64,000 nt of DNA, taken from the NCBI GenBank assembly GCA_017165825.1, contig CM029379.1:16395956-16459955 (forward strand). The letters run 5' to 3'. Numbering within the stretch: position 1 is the first letter of the stretch; the number at the start of each line of letters is the position of its first letter. The notes beneath the pieces were generated by a model, which was given only the letters and a program-made list of their open reading frames with translations, was not told the DNA's origin and made no database searches. Both the position numbers and the translations under genes were made by a program. The stretch comes from Hepsetus odoe. Its lineage: Eukaryota; Chordata; Actinopteri; Characiformes; Hepsetidae. Positions 53,753-64,000 of the stretch are shown here, piece by piece.

Positions 53753-53890
53753 TACCTCTGTCAGCAGCTCTTTACAAGGTCACTCTGAAAGACTGAAATG
53801 TTGATTTGAAAGAACAGAAGATCATCACACCCTCTCTTTTCCACGATGAGGCTCAAATGACACAGAAACAGAACAGATGTTGACTGCGAT
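53753..53890 (-). pseudogene. First exon of a minus-strand receptor copy (E)
   Basis: The plus-strand 'gttcttacctctgtcagcag' is the reverse of 'gctgctgacagag|gtaagaac', and the rest reads as the reverse of copy C exon 1. The intron start is also conserved with copy B. The corresponding coding exon is not in the visible sequence and may be in gap 3. I cannot tell whether this copy is intact. Confidence 0.7.
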
Positions 53891-53964
53891 TACTATGCAA
53901 AACAAAAAAATAGCACAAAATAACTAACAAAGTTATTCAAATGTGACGGGTAGGAAGGGGGTAT

Positions 53965-54450
53965 AAATCAACCTCTCAAGTCCTGGGACCCATCATGGGA
54001 GCCATCATTTCCAAATGGAGAAAATATGGACCAGTGCTAAAGGAATGTAAGGAGGAGCCAGCCTAGCAAAAATAACACCAAACACACAATGAAAAGTCAC
54101 AAAGAACCCAGAGGAACATCTGTGGAGCTGCAGGCCTCTCTCAGCTCTGTTCATGTCAGTGTTCAGGACTCCACCATTAGGAAGATACTGTTCAGAATTG
54201 TCCCTGAGTGATTTGCCACAGTCACACAAAAGTGTTGGGATGCTTTGCTGCTTTCGGGCTTGAGAGACTTGCTATGACAGATGAAAGGATGAATTTAGTT
54301 CTCAACTAGAAATTACTCTAGAAGAATGTCTAGTCATTAGACTGTTCTCTAAAGCTCTTTTGTAGCAGGACAACAATCAAAAAGCATGAGCAAGTCTTCC
54401 TCTCAAGGAAATAATTTAACATTTTGGAGAGAACTAGTCAAAGAAACAAC
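53965..54450 (+). mobile_element. Tc1-like transposase remnant
   Basis: Frames read 'IISKWRKYGPV', 'LQASLSSVHVSVQDSTIRK' and a later 'QDNNQKA', the order of a Tc1-family DNA-binding domain followed by the DDE region. Many stops and frameshifts. No terminal repeats recognised. Confidence 0.6.
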
Positions 54451-54486
54451 TAAACCTAATATTTAGGTTTATTATTATAAACTGAT

Positions 54487-56140
54487 CCAAGATGGCGGCG
54501 CGGTAACACGCAGCGGCCGCTCCGGGGTCCAAACTTTGGTGCTAAAGTCTGTAAAAAGTCTTTCATCCGACTACTTTTCACCGTAAGACTTGCACATGAG
54601 CGTCACATCCGTGAATGCTCTTAAATTTAACCGTCAAACACTGCTGGAGCTCAGGAATCAGTCAGGATTCAGTCTTCCAGCGACTCTCCGAACAACGCTA
54701 CGGGAGCTCGGCGTGCTGAGAAGACCAGGCCTTCAGTCCCCGAGATCGCCTGCTGAACCTGGCCGACTGAGAGGACATAGGAAGAGGTGCGAGAGGAAAC
54801 AGAAACGCGGCAAGCGTGCTGGGGTCCGGGCTCAGCTCAAGGCTAACGCTAGCCGACCGGCTATCCCGTCCGTCCTCCTCGCCAATGTCCGCTCCCTGGA
54901 TAATAAACTGGACTGTATACGACTCCAGCTGAACACCCAGCGTGAGTACAGAGACTGCTGTGTTTTTGTTTTTACGGAGACATGGCTCAGCGACAGCGTT
55001 CCGGACACCGCCATCCAACTCGCCGGACTCTCCGCGTTTCGTGCGGACAGAAACTCCGCTCTGTCCGGAAAGACTCGCGGAGGGGGGCTGTGTGTTTACG
55101 TAAACACACAATGGTGTACAAACGCTGTGCTGGTCTCAGTACACTGCACACCACTGCTGGAGGTGATAACAGTCAGGTGCAGACCGTTTTATTTGCCCAG
55201 GGAGTTCTCTACAGTGTTTATTTCGGCGGTATACATCCCACCCAGCGCTAGTGCTAACAGCGCTAATGCTAACAGCGCGCTGGCTGAACTTTATGGAATT
55301 ATCAGCGGACTCCAAAACTATCACCCAGACGGATTGTTTATTGTTGCCGGAGATTTCAACCATGCAAATCTCAAGTCAGTTCTCCCCAAATTCCATCAAC
55401 ATGTGAACTTTGCAACGAGGGGGGGAAACACGCTGGATTGTGTTTACACAAACATGGCCGGCGCGTACAGAGCGGAGCCCACTCACACCCATCATCATGA
55501 AGTGCTTCGAGAGGCTGGTCATGAGGCACATCAAGTCCCAGATCCCCTCCTCACTAGACCCCCTGCAGTTTGCGTATCGTCCCAACCGCTCAACGGACGA
55601 TGCAATCTCCACCACCCTCCACCTGGCCCTTTAACTAACTTCATCAGACTGTGGTTTCCGCTCAGCTCTGCGGGGAAACACATGGTGCAAATGAAAAGTT
55701 TTCAGGCCTGTTTTAAGTAATTTTTTGTGTCACATTCATCTGAAAATGTATTCTTTTTTTTCAGTTTCTATTTTCCGAACAATCTACAAAACCAATAATT
55801 ACATATCAGAAACTAGTTTTTGGAGTATTTTGTAATTTTTGTATTTTTTAAAATGACAAATATATCACTTTCTGTATATATCAGTGCCTGGGCTGCTTTG
55901 TTCCACAACTCTGCAGCCTTCCACGGATGAATGTACTGTCTGTCGTGCCATCTGTTGTTGTCTGTCTTGTCTGTCTTGTCCGCACTTGTTGCCCCGTGTT
56001 GTGTCTTATGTTGTCTTGTGTCTTGTGTTGTGTCTTGTCTTGTGTGTAGCACCAGGGTCCTGGAGGAACGTTATTTCGTTTCACTGTGTACTGTGTATAT
56101 GGCTGAAATGACAATAAAATCCTACTTGACTTGACTTGAC
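54487..56140 (+). mobile_element. CR1/L2-like LINE, 5' and 3' ends with large internal deletion
   Basis: Starts 'aagatggcggcgcgg', a frequent fish LINE 5' end. A frame from 54596 encodes the endonuclease: 'VLLANVRSLDNKLDCIRLQL', 'VFVFTETWLSDSVPDTAIQL', 'KTRGGGLCVYVNTQW', 'FIVAGDFNHANLKSVLPKF'. At about 55470 it jumps into the reverse transcriptase ('MKCFERLVMRHIKSQIP', 'YRPNRSTDDA') in another frame, then stops. After unrelated AT-rich sequence (about 55640-55860) come the 3' end 'ggctgaaatgacaataaaat' and an (ACTTG)n tail. Catalytic RT motifs are missing. Confidence 0.88.
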
Positions 56141-56719
56141 TACTGCAGTTCTCCAGAATCTCAGCCAAGAAGAAAGTGACATGAAGAACACACTTCTAAA
56201 AGAGAACCAAATTATCTACAACTGAGTCTTTCTGTCCTACCAGTCTATTAAATACATGATTAACATTCAATGGCATACTTCATAAAAAATCTTTTGAGGT
56301 GTCTTCTGGATCCATGTTGTCTGTTGTTGTTTTTGAGTTCTGCTGAAACAACTAACCACTGAGGGCACTGTCACCACACTGAGCACAATCCACTAATCCA
56401 AAACACGACACAGTCCTACATCTTCAGTTTTTAAACCTTGTAACAACCATTTATAAACACAAGAAACCTTTCTTTACCAGAAACAAAATATACAAATATA
56501 CAAAAAAATATACAAAATATACTTTAACATAATTTAAATGTGAAATTTTATTTTCAATTAAAGAAAACTAAAATAATAATTCTATACTAAATGTATCAAT
56601 ATATTTACACTGAAATGTAGAAAAAAAGCTGAAAATAGGTCATGCTAATTAAAAATGATCACAATAAAGAACAGAAATAAAGATGTGGAGACATAAGTTG
56701 GCATCCCACTTCTGACAAC

Positions 56720-56775
56720 ACACTTTTCATTGCATTTCACAATGACAAGAATAGTCACTTTACACTTTTTTCACT
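56720..56775 (+). mobile_element. SINE family 2, tail remnant
   Basis: 'attgcatttcacaatgacaa' with 'agtcactttacactttttt'. Only the 3' end remains. Confidence 0.5.
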
Positions 56776-56992
56776 TTTTTATATGTACATATGGAACAAA
56801 ATCAAATTAAATATGTACAAGTACTTGTACTAACTCCATCCCATATGACTAATCCCTTGAATTTGTGACCTTACACTGATCATAGTGATTAGTGGAACAC
56901 ATGGGGGATATAAGGGAGAGGTGGTGATCCACAAATATGTCTGAAATGTGGAGTCTGGAATTTGTGCTTAAAGTTTTAAGTTGCAATATAAT

Positions 56993-57205
56993 GGTGGTGG
57001 TGGTGGTAGTCTAGTGGTAGGGTGCTTGCCTATGGACCTATGGCACAAGAGGTCCCAGGTACAAATCCCACCTGTGGCACTACCACCACTGAGTCCCTGA
57101 GCAAGACCCTTAACCCTGAGTTGCTCCAGGGGGACTGTCCCTGTAATTAGGAAATGGAAGTCGCTCTGGATAAGAGCATCTGCTAAATGCTGTAAATGTA
57201 AATAT
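56993..57205 (+). mobile_element. tRNA-headed SINE with UnaL2-type tail
   Basis: Head 'gtagtctagtggtagggtgc', body 'cagggggactgtccctgtaa', tail 'gctctggataagagcatctg' and (TGTAAA)n. Inserted in the left copy of the segmental duplication. Confidence 0.9.
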
Positions 57206-57600
57206 ATAATAATTTGTTTATTGCTTGTACATGGAGTTTCTAAATCTTTTAACTTGCTGAACATTTGTACAGGCTGAAGAGACAACAAAGTAAAATGATG
57301 ACGATTGCAGGGTAGATGGATGTGATTTGATTAATTATCATCTTTTTGATTCACTGTGGTTTTGAACCGCGAGGTGAGAAAAGTTGTTTTTACTACTCTT
57401 AACTGAAGTAATAAACCACTGTGAGGAAAACAGCTGCCATGCTGAGCACAAACCACCAAACCACTGCAGAAAACAGACCCCTTCAGAGACTGAAACATCT
57501 TCAGCTTTCACACATTAACAAGCAGGGCTGTAGAGATTAGTGATTCATACATTTCCAAACTGGGCTGAAATCATCTAAATAAAATATCAGAACACACATA

Positions 57601-58344
57601 CATGGAGTTTCTTTTGGATTATAACATTGTTAAAAAGTAGAGTTAACATGATATGAAGGGAAACATACCATAAAAATTATGAAAATTATCTTTATGATCT
57701 GTTGTGGTTCTGAAGCACATGGTTATTGTTTCAATAACAGACTGCACCGTGTTTACAGCAGCATGATTAGTATTTAAATAAGGGTGATTACTGGTGTTTG
57801 AAGGTCTTTCCATAGGTATAGTTTCCATAGATTCCTGTAGTCCTTTAAAGTGCTGTGTTATTTTTATTTCAGAAAATAGAATTGATCTATTCTAAGCAAA
57901 TTTTCAAACCATACAGTAAATTACAAATCTCTGTAAAAATGGTTCAATATTGTAATAATGCTGTCATATCTAAGTTCTAGATAAACGATCATTCTGATAT
58001 TTTCATCTCTCTTATATCCATAAACCTTTTTAATAAAATATTTTTTTAATTTATACAGAAATGAATGAAGTGTGGGTGATCCCCAAATTTCTATTTGTGA
58101 GATTTTTGGTAATATAATTGAAATTAGTGTTGCTGAGAGGGACACATTCAGCATGTTTGTTTGCATGTAATTACACAGATTTGTTTAAATAACTGTATAA
58201 CAGCACAAAAGTATCACATTGATTAAAAAGATTGCATAAAATGTATGAAGAGTGAGCTCAGTATGAAAACTGAAATCTCTGAAATACTTTAGTATTAATT
58301 TAGCTTTACTAGATGTTCATTCAGTTTGTGATCTGGACTTAACA
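57601..58344. other. AT-rich DNA; no supported gene
   Basis: A minus frame at 57643-57828 begins 'METIPMERPSNTSNHPYLNT' and could be an extracellular N-terminus, but there is no match or splice evidence. Confidence 0.4.
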
Positions 58345-58550
58345 CATTTACATTTACATTTAGCAGACGCTCTTATACAGAGTTATCCATGTCCTGGGTA
58401 CAGGGAAAGTCCCCCTGGAGCAATTCAGGGTTAAGGGTCTTGCTCAGGGACCCAGTGGTGGTAGTGCCAGAGGTGGGATTTGAACCTGGGACTTCTTGAG
58501 CCAGAGGTGCATAGGCAAGTATCCTACCACTAGACCACTGCCCCCCTCAG
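58345..58550 (-). mobile_element. tRNA-headed SINE with UnaL2-type tail
   Basis: Begins with the reverse tail 'catttacatttacatttagc', then 'agacgctcttatacagag', and ends with 'cctaccactagaccactgc'. Confidence 0.9.
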
Positions 58551-60152
58551 ACCAAGCTTTGATTTAGTGATTTTACACGAGATATTTCATTAAATAACAT
58601 GCATGTTGATAACATCCATCTAAACTAAACACCATCTGAATACTGTTTTATTTCTCATTAAGCTTCATCTTTCATTGGTTACAGATAAAACAACTGTGGT
58701 GCTCAATTCTGATCTGGGTCCCAAAATGCCTGGCTTTTCATTTTTCAGGCATTCAGTCTCTGGATCATATGTGTTACAATAGGGTTGGAACTAAACTCTG
58801 AAGAGTGAGATAACTCCAGGATTAGGAGCTTGAAGATTTCTCTTAAGATTTGGTACCTTTGCAGTGAGATGAACAAGATATAAAAGTGATGCATTTAGCA
58901 AGAGTGCAAGAGTTGCATTTAGTATCAGTAGTTCAATTCTTTTACAATAATTCCTATTATTCCTTATTGTTTACATAAGATGGTACTTGGTAAATTTGGT
59001 ACATTTGCATAATATTTTTAAATACATTTTTCTGTGTTAACTTAATCATTGTGTGCAGACCATTTATCATTTTGTGGCAGGGTAATTGCTCCACCTAGGG
59101 AATTTCACTCCAGGAAAATGTTACTCTCATCAGATCAAGGACACACAGATCCTCATGCTTCATTGGGGCCAGAGATGTGTATCGGAACAGAATTTTTGAA
59201 AAACATAATATTGAAAAACATAAATAATGAATTGAAAAACATAAATAATAATAAAAATAGCAGCATTTTTGACCCCCAGATAATAAAATTCACACAAAAA
59301 ACAACTACAGCTGATCACAAAATAAACAAAAATATTTTAAAAAATAAGAAAAAGAATAAGGCAATTCATAAAAAATTACAAACACACAAACAGGGCACGA
59401 AAAGAAAACCTAAAACACAGTCCAGACCAGCCAGTGATAAGCCGCAGTCCATGGAAACCAGGTCCGGGTTACAGGGCGAGTGATGTTGAACACCACTATG
59501 TAGGACTGAAACACTAAAGTAGACCCATCTAGAAACAGACAATAAACATGTGTGGCTACAAAGGGTTAAAGAGGCCTGTAAAATAAAAATGACCAAGCAC
59601 ATGACAACATTCATTTCAAATCTATTAGTGTTAATAAATTAACCTGTGCTGCAGGTAATTATAACTATCAGACATCACCAGCAAAACCAGCAAGGAATCA
59701 GTAAAAAAAGTCACACAAATGGTGAGAGAAGATTCCAGAAATTACATCAAGTTCAACTTGGCAGCTGGAGGGGAAGTTCTGGTGGTACTGCACATCACAA
59801 ACCTCGATCGTCCAGACTGGTGTCACAGAATTCAAACTCGTACCAGCTTTTGGTTCTCATCGGTTTGGACACAACAACAGTATTTTCATCCAAATTTACA
59901 TTAGTAATAAATATAAATATTGACTATACATTTTTACATAGTTATTGCATTACTGTCATTTATTTTTAAAGTTACAGTTGTGCACAATTTTTTTCAGCAA
60001 CTATTTTCTTACAGAGTAGATCGCTAAATAAAATAATGCAGTAATTTTTACTGGATTCAGAATCAGGACCAGAATCAGAACAAAGCAAATATCAGAAATA
60101 CATGTATTACTTTAGATGTACTAATTCAAATAGACACATGTTTTATATTTTA
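58551..60152. other. AT-rich DNA; no supported gene
   Basis: The 144-codon frame at 59049-59483 is Asn/Lys-rich and follows base composition. Two overlapping short frames at 59646-59969 have no recognised domain. Confidence 0.4.
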
Positions 60153-60154
60153 TA

Positions 60155-60706
60155 CAGTACTGTGCAAAAGTTTTAGGCAGGTGTGAAAAAATGCTGTAAA
60201 CAAAGAATGCTTTCAGAAATATAAATAATGATTGTTTATTTTGATCAATTTACAAAATGCAAAGTGAGCGAACAAAAGAAAAATCTAAATCAAATCAATA
60301 TTTGGTGTTACTATCTTTTGCCTTCAAACCAGCATCAGTTCTTCTAGGTACACTTGCACAAAGTCAGGGATTTTGTAGGATTATAGTCGGTGTATGATCA
60401 ACCAATTTTACCAAACAGGTGCTGATGATCATCAATGTAACACGTAGGTTGAAACACAGTCATGATTGGAACAATCTACCAGCCGAGTTCCTTCAAAAAC
60501 TGTGTGCAAGTGTACCTAGAAGAATTGATGCTGTTTTAAAAGCAAAGGGTGGTCACACCAAATATTGATTTGATTTAGATTTCTCTTTTGTTCATTCACT
60601 GCATTTTGTTGATTGATGAAAACAAATGATTAACACTTCCATTTCTGAAAGCATTCTTTGTTTACAGCATTTTTTCACACCTGCCTAAAACTTTTGCACA
60701 GTACTG
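60155..60706 (+). mobile_element. Non-autonomous Tc1/mariner element with ~210-bp terminal inverted repeats
   Basis: Ends are 'cagtactgtgcaaaagtttt' and its reverse, flanked by TA on both sides (60153-60154, 60707-60708). The left arm 60155-60366 and right arm 60499-60706 are inverted repeats with scattered differences. The right arm contains a transposase C-terminus 'LCASVPRRIDAVLKAKGGHT' followed by KY and a stop; the left arm carries the mirror of this. The remaining centre is only about 130 bp, so nearly all of the transposase is deleted. It could move only with a transposase supplied elsewhere. Confidence 0.9.
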
Positions 60707-60708
60707 TA

Positions 60709-62189
60709 TATTTTAGGGTTTTTATATAAAGACTCTAAAGAGAGATGCCATTGAGCTTTGCTGGACAGATTTATGCTTCATGGAGAAAATAAAAGTCATG
60801 CTTGGTGTTTTTGGATCACTTACAGCCCATGAACCTCCTGTGATCCTGAAACTTCCCTGTTATCTGGCCCTGCTGGTGTCCCTTCATCTTCTTGGTTTAA
60901 CCTAAAGGTCTTTGGACAAAACTTCTTCATTAGAGGATCTAACAGGAAAGAGAAATGGCAGTAAAATAAATACTCACATGCACAGTAACAATAATGAGTT
61001 TATAACATGTTTTCTCCATCTGGCTTAACTTTGTTTTAAGAAAAAATAATCAAAAACGTCCACATGACTTTTGTCTCCTTACCAGGTTACTCAATTACAG
61101 AGTGAGGTTAATACATTTAAAATAAATCATAATTAACATGTACATATCAATAAACACCATGGACTCATATTCTTCTTCAAACAGTAAAAGAGAGCTGTTA
61201 TTTTTCTCTTTGGTTTCAGACCAGAATCAGGGACTGTAAAAAAAGCAGCATTTTTGTTTTTTAAGTCATTTTTTAAATCTCTAAGTGATTCATTGCTATA
61301 AAAACACAAACCTTAAAAAACTGTTTTTGAATCATTCAAATGTTCCACTTTTTTTATTGTTTTCTCTGATGAAGTATCAGTTGGTCAAATCTGTCAGGTA
61401 AATTTAAATCCACTCACCTAAGTCAAACGAGCAGCTGCACTGTGTCGACTCTGAACAAGAAGATCTAGCTCTCATCTAAGAACTTTTTTTAGACAGTCCT
61501 ACATGTTTCACCATTGAAATTATTTGATGCTGCTGTTTTTTATTTATTTATGTATGTTACATATATGAAAGAGAGAGAGCTAGCTTCAGGTAAGAGGAAA
61601 TTCACACCACACACTAGATTACTGAACACATCCAGTCATATTCTGTGTTTATCATAATCCAGAAAAATTACACTTTTTTATTCTTGACCATTTATATTGC
61701 AGGAGAAATACTCCATCATTTTGATGTGCTCCAAAATTAAGGACTTTTATTATTTTTAGTAGTTACACTTTTAATTACACTCAGTAAAAAAGTTAAATGT
61801 GCAATATATATATATATATAATTTTTTATACATTCGATATAATTTTACCTCATTTGAGACACTAGTGGAAATGTTATTTACATATAATGGTTGTTGTATT
61901 CCAAAATGTTTATTATTCTATTAAACTTTAATTTATACTATATTCACATATAAATATTTACTACATATATATCTACTATATTAATTAAATATAGCAGCCT
62001 CTATATGGTGCATTATTGGATATACAGATCCGTAATGTTAGTTATTTGAAACTATTTGTAACATCCTAGTAAATAAAAACTGAAAAAAGGTAGTTTTGAA
62101 TTTGAAAAGCTAAAATGGTAAAACTCAGTTTTCTCTGTGAGAGATCTTCTTTAGAGGATCAAATTGGCAGCATTTTGAAAAAAATGGTT
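60709..62189. other. AT-rich DNA; no supported gene
   Basis: A (TA)n run lies at 61806-61822. No protein family recognised on either strand. Confidence 0.45.
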
Positions 62190-62644
62190 GCAACTGGAGA
62201 TTACAATTCTACCAGTCCATTAAATACAGCCATCATGCAGGGAATTAACATTTTACAGGCTGCTAAAAGATACAAACCTCCATCCAATCATTGACAACAT
62301 TAAAATGACAGTTGTGAAGTAAACATGGTTAAATATCATCTTTATGATCATCTTAGCTTTGTTCTTGTACCATGAGGTCTGGAAATATTTTTTGGTTCTA
62401 CTGAAACAACAGTCACCACACTGAGCACAAACCACAAAACCAAATGCATTATACAGTCCTACACCTTCATATACTGCCATGCCTTCAGTTTTTAAACCAT
62501 GTAACAACCAGTTTATGTTTTAAAAATTACAGACTTTTTGAAATTAAGAAAATTAAACTTTCTTAATTACAAACACAATAAAAATATATGTTACACCAAA
62601 ACTTATGTGAAACTGTCCTCGGAGCAATAAAATATAACTGTCTT

Positions 62645-63025
62645 GTAGCTAGGCAACACGGTGGAGCAGTGGGTAGCACTGTCACCTCACAGCAAGAAGG
62701 TCCTAGGTTACATTCCCAGGAAAGACGGTCCAGGTCCTTTCTGTGTGTAGTTTGCATCTTCTCTCCTTCCCTGTGTGGGTTTCATCTGGGAGCTTTGGTT
62801 TCCTCCCTCACTCCAAAGATCTCCATGTCAGGTGGATCGGAGATGATAAATTACCTTCTAGGAGTGAGTGTGTGTGTGTGTGTGTGTTTGTCTGTGTGTC
62901 TACCCAGCGATGGACTGGCAACCTGTCCAGGGTGTCTCAGCGCCTTTCACCCTGTGTGATCTGGGATAGACTCCAGGACTGCCCACAACCCTACTAAAGG
63001 ATAAGCGGTTCTGAAAGTGAGTGAG
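62645..63025 (+). mobile_element. DANA/HE1-like tRNA-headed SINE, nearly full length
   Basis: Head 'cacggtggagcagtgggtag', 'cagcaagaaggtcctaggtt', 'tgtgtgtagtttgcatcttc', 'tgtcaggtggatcggagatg', a (GT)n insert at 62869-62890, 'gcaacctgtccagggtgtct', tail 'gataagcggttctgaaagtg' and (GAGT)n. Confidence 0.85.
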
Positions 63026-63397
63026 GGTCTTGTAACTCATTGAATAAACTGATAGATAAAGTTATGTATTTTGTAAAATTACCCCTGTAGGAAATGTGTT
63101 CCATGAAGTCAGAAAAAGAGGTCAGCCTCGAACGAAGCCTCAGGGAGAGTCTTCTGGAACTCCTGGGGGATATAAGAGAGGGTCCACATAAATATAGGTC
63201 TGAAATGTGGGGTCTTTTGGAATTCATGCTGATAGGTGATAGAAAAAAAAATACTTCTATTGAAATATTGAAATTATTTCCCTGCATGTTCTCTCCACTT
63301 TTTATCTGCATCTTCATCACAGCAACAAAAAAGGTTGCAGATATTTAAGATGTTCACAAAATATAAACTGCTTTTTTCAGACTGATGTGTGTGCATG

Positions 63398-63413
63398 TGT
63401 GCGTGTGCGTGTG

Positions 63414-63450
<37 letters not shown>
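63398..63450 (+). repeat. (GT)n microsatellite
   Basis: Slightly interrupted GT run of about 50 bp. Confidence 0.95.
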
Positions 63451-63455
<5 letters not shown>

Positions 63456-63680
63456 AACCTATTCAATTGCTAAAAATGAGAAGCAAGTGGAAAACAGCTG
63501 CCATGCTGAACACAGACAACCAAACCACTGCAGAAAACAGGCACCTTCAGAGACTGTAACCATCCTAGATTTTTTCAGGTTAGCATGTGGGAACCAGAGC
63601 TGTAAAGATCAGCATTTTATGCATCATCAAATTGTGCTGAAATAATCTAAATCAATAACTTCATGAAAAGCAAGAATACA

Positions 63681-64000
63681 AACAAAAATGTTTCAGAAGA
63701 AAACTAAAGTCTAATTAATTATTCATGACAAATAACATATTCTAAAGCAATAAATACTAACAGAGGGAGCAGATTCACTTTTATTTGTTTTTGAGGCAAA
63801 AGAACTGGTTTTATGTACACTTTTGACACACTATCAGTACATATGATTATAAAGGTGTGTGTGTGTGTGTGTGAGTGTTTATGTTCTTCTCAAATAAGAT
63901 TATATTTTAAACAGTTTTCAAAGTTGAACGTTCAGTTACAGAGTATCGAGAAAATGTTCAGACAGTTTAAACCTTTCCATATTTTAAGCCTAGTCTTCAA
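63681..64000. other. AT-rich DNA with a short (GT)n at 63855-63874
   Basis: No gene seen up to the window edge. Confidence 0.5.

Larger units (their letters stand above)
56215..57600 (-). repeat. Direct segmental duplication, left copy
   Basis: Shares ordered blocks with 62190-63680: 'ctaccagtctattaaataca', 'gtcaccacactgagcacaa', 'gggggatataag', 'aacagctgccatgctgagca' and 'gctgaaatcatctaaat'. It contains two receptor-cluster modules on minus (56330-56460 and 57395-57515). The SINE at 56993-57205 is absent from the right copy. Confidence 0.75.
62190..63680 (-). repeat. Direct segmental duplication, right copy
   Basis: Same block order as 56215-57600, with receptor-cluster modules at 62385-62510 and 63480-63590 (minus). 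It carries the DANA-like SINE at 62645-63025 instead of the UnaL2-tail SINE of the left copy. Confidence 0.75.

Noticed and set aside
59049..59483. 144-codon plus frame
   Set aside because: Asn/Lys-rich by base composition, no domain, no support from flanks.

Overview
The window looks like teleost fish genomic DNA. It has spliced vertebrate-type exons, dense (CA)n/(GT)n microsatellites, several tRNA-headed SINE families including one with the UnaL2-type (TGTAA)n tail, RTE/Rex3-like and CR1/L2-like LINEs and Tc1/mariner remnants. I cannot assign it to an order. There are no prokaryotic operons. Three runs of exactly 500 N (17032-17531, 37217-37716, 52909-53408) are scaffold placeholders of unknown true size.

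Layout. Positions 1-1090 hold the 5' end of an L2/CR1-like LINE (minus). Positions 1092-4017 hold an RTE-clade LINE (minus) interrupted by a SINE. Positions 4018-9830 mix SINEs, a Rex3-like endonuclease fragment and a decayed copy of a seven-transmembrane receptor-like gene. Positions 9828-14815 hold two more RTE copies flanking a Rex1/CR1-like reverse-transcriptase fragment. Positions 15356-17031 are the 5' LTR and leader of an LTR retrotransposon that runs into gap 1. Positions 17532-24000 are bounded by two inverted copies of a ~220-bp sequence plus minisatellite and are otherwise mostly simple repeats and SINEs.

The clearest host gene is on the minus strand at 28229-31353. Three coding exons of a regulator of calcineurin, best matched to rcan3, have exact GT-AG borders and consistent phase. 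The sequence at about 26200-28228 is probably its 3' UTR. The 5' exons are not visible. From 31400 to 41345 the DNA is repeats and unassigned sequence, including gap 2, a Rex3-like RT tail and a fourth RTE copy.

From 41345 to 64000 is a duplicated cluster. Decayed paralogues of the same rhodopsin-like receptor family lie on the plus strand (about 42060, 47170 and 51024). A non-coding first exon is recognisable for two of them. A further first exon lies on the minus strand facing gap 3, and a short upstream module recurs on both strands. A ~1.4-kb direct duplication (about 56215-57600 and 62190-63680) carries a different SINE in each copy. Embedded at 43043-45992 (minus) is the most unusual object: one uninterrupted 764-codon frame that starts with about ten ASPM-type IQ motifs, continues into coiled-coil and basic sequence, and ends just upstream of a polypurine tract and a 3' LTR of the same family as the element at 15356.

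Apart from rcan3 and possibly the IQ/LTR frame, every coding signal I can support is retrotransposon, transposon or pseudogene. The genes do not form a pathway; the window is shaped by repeated insertion, duplication and inversion.
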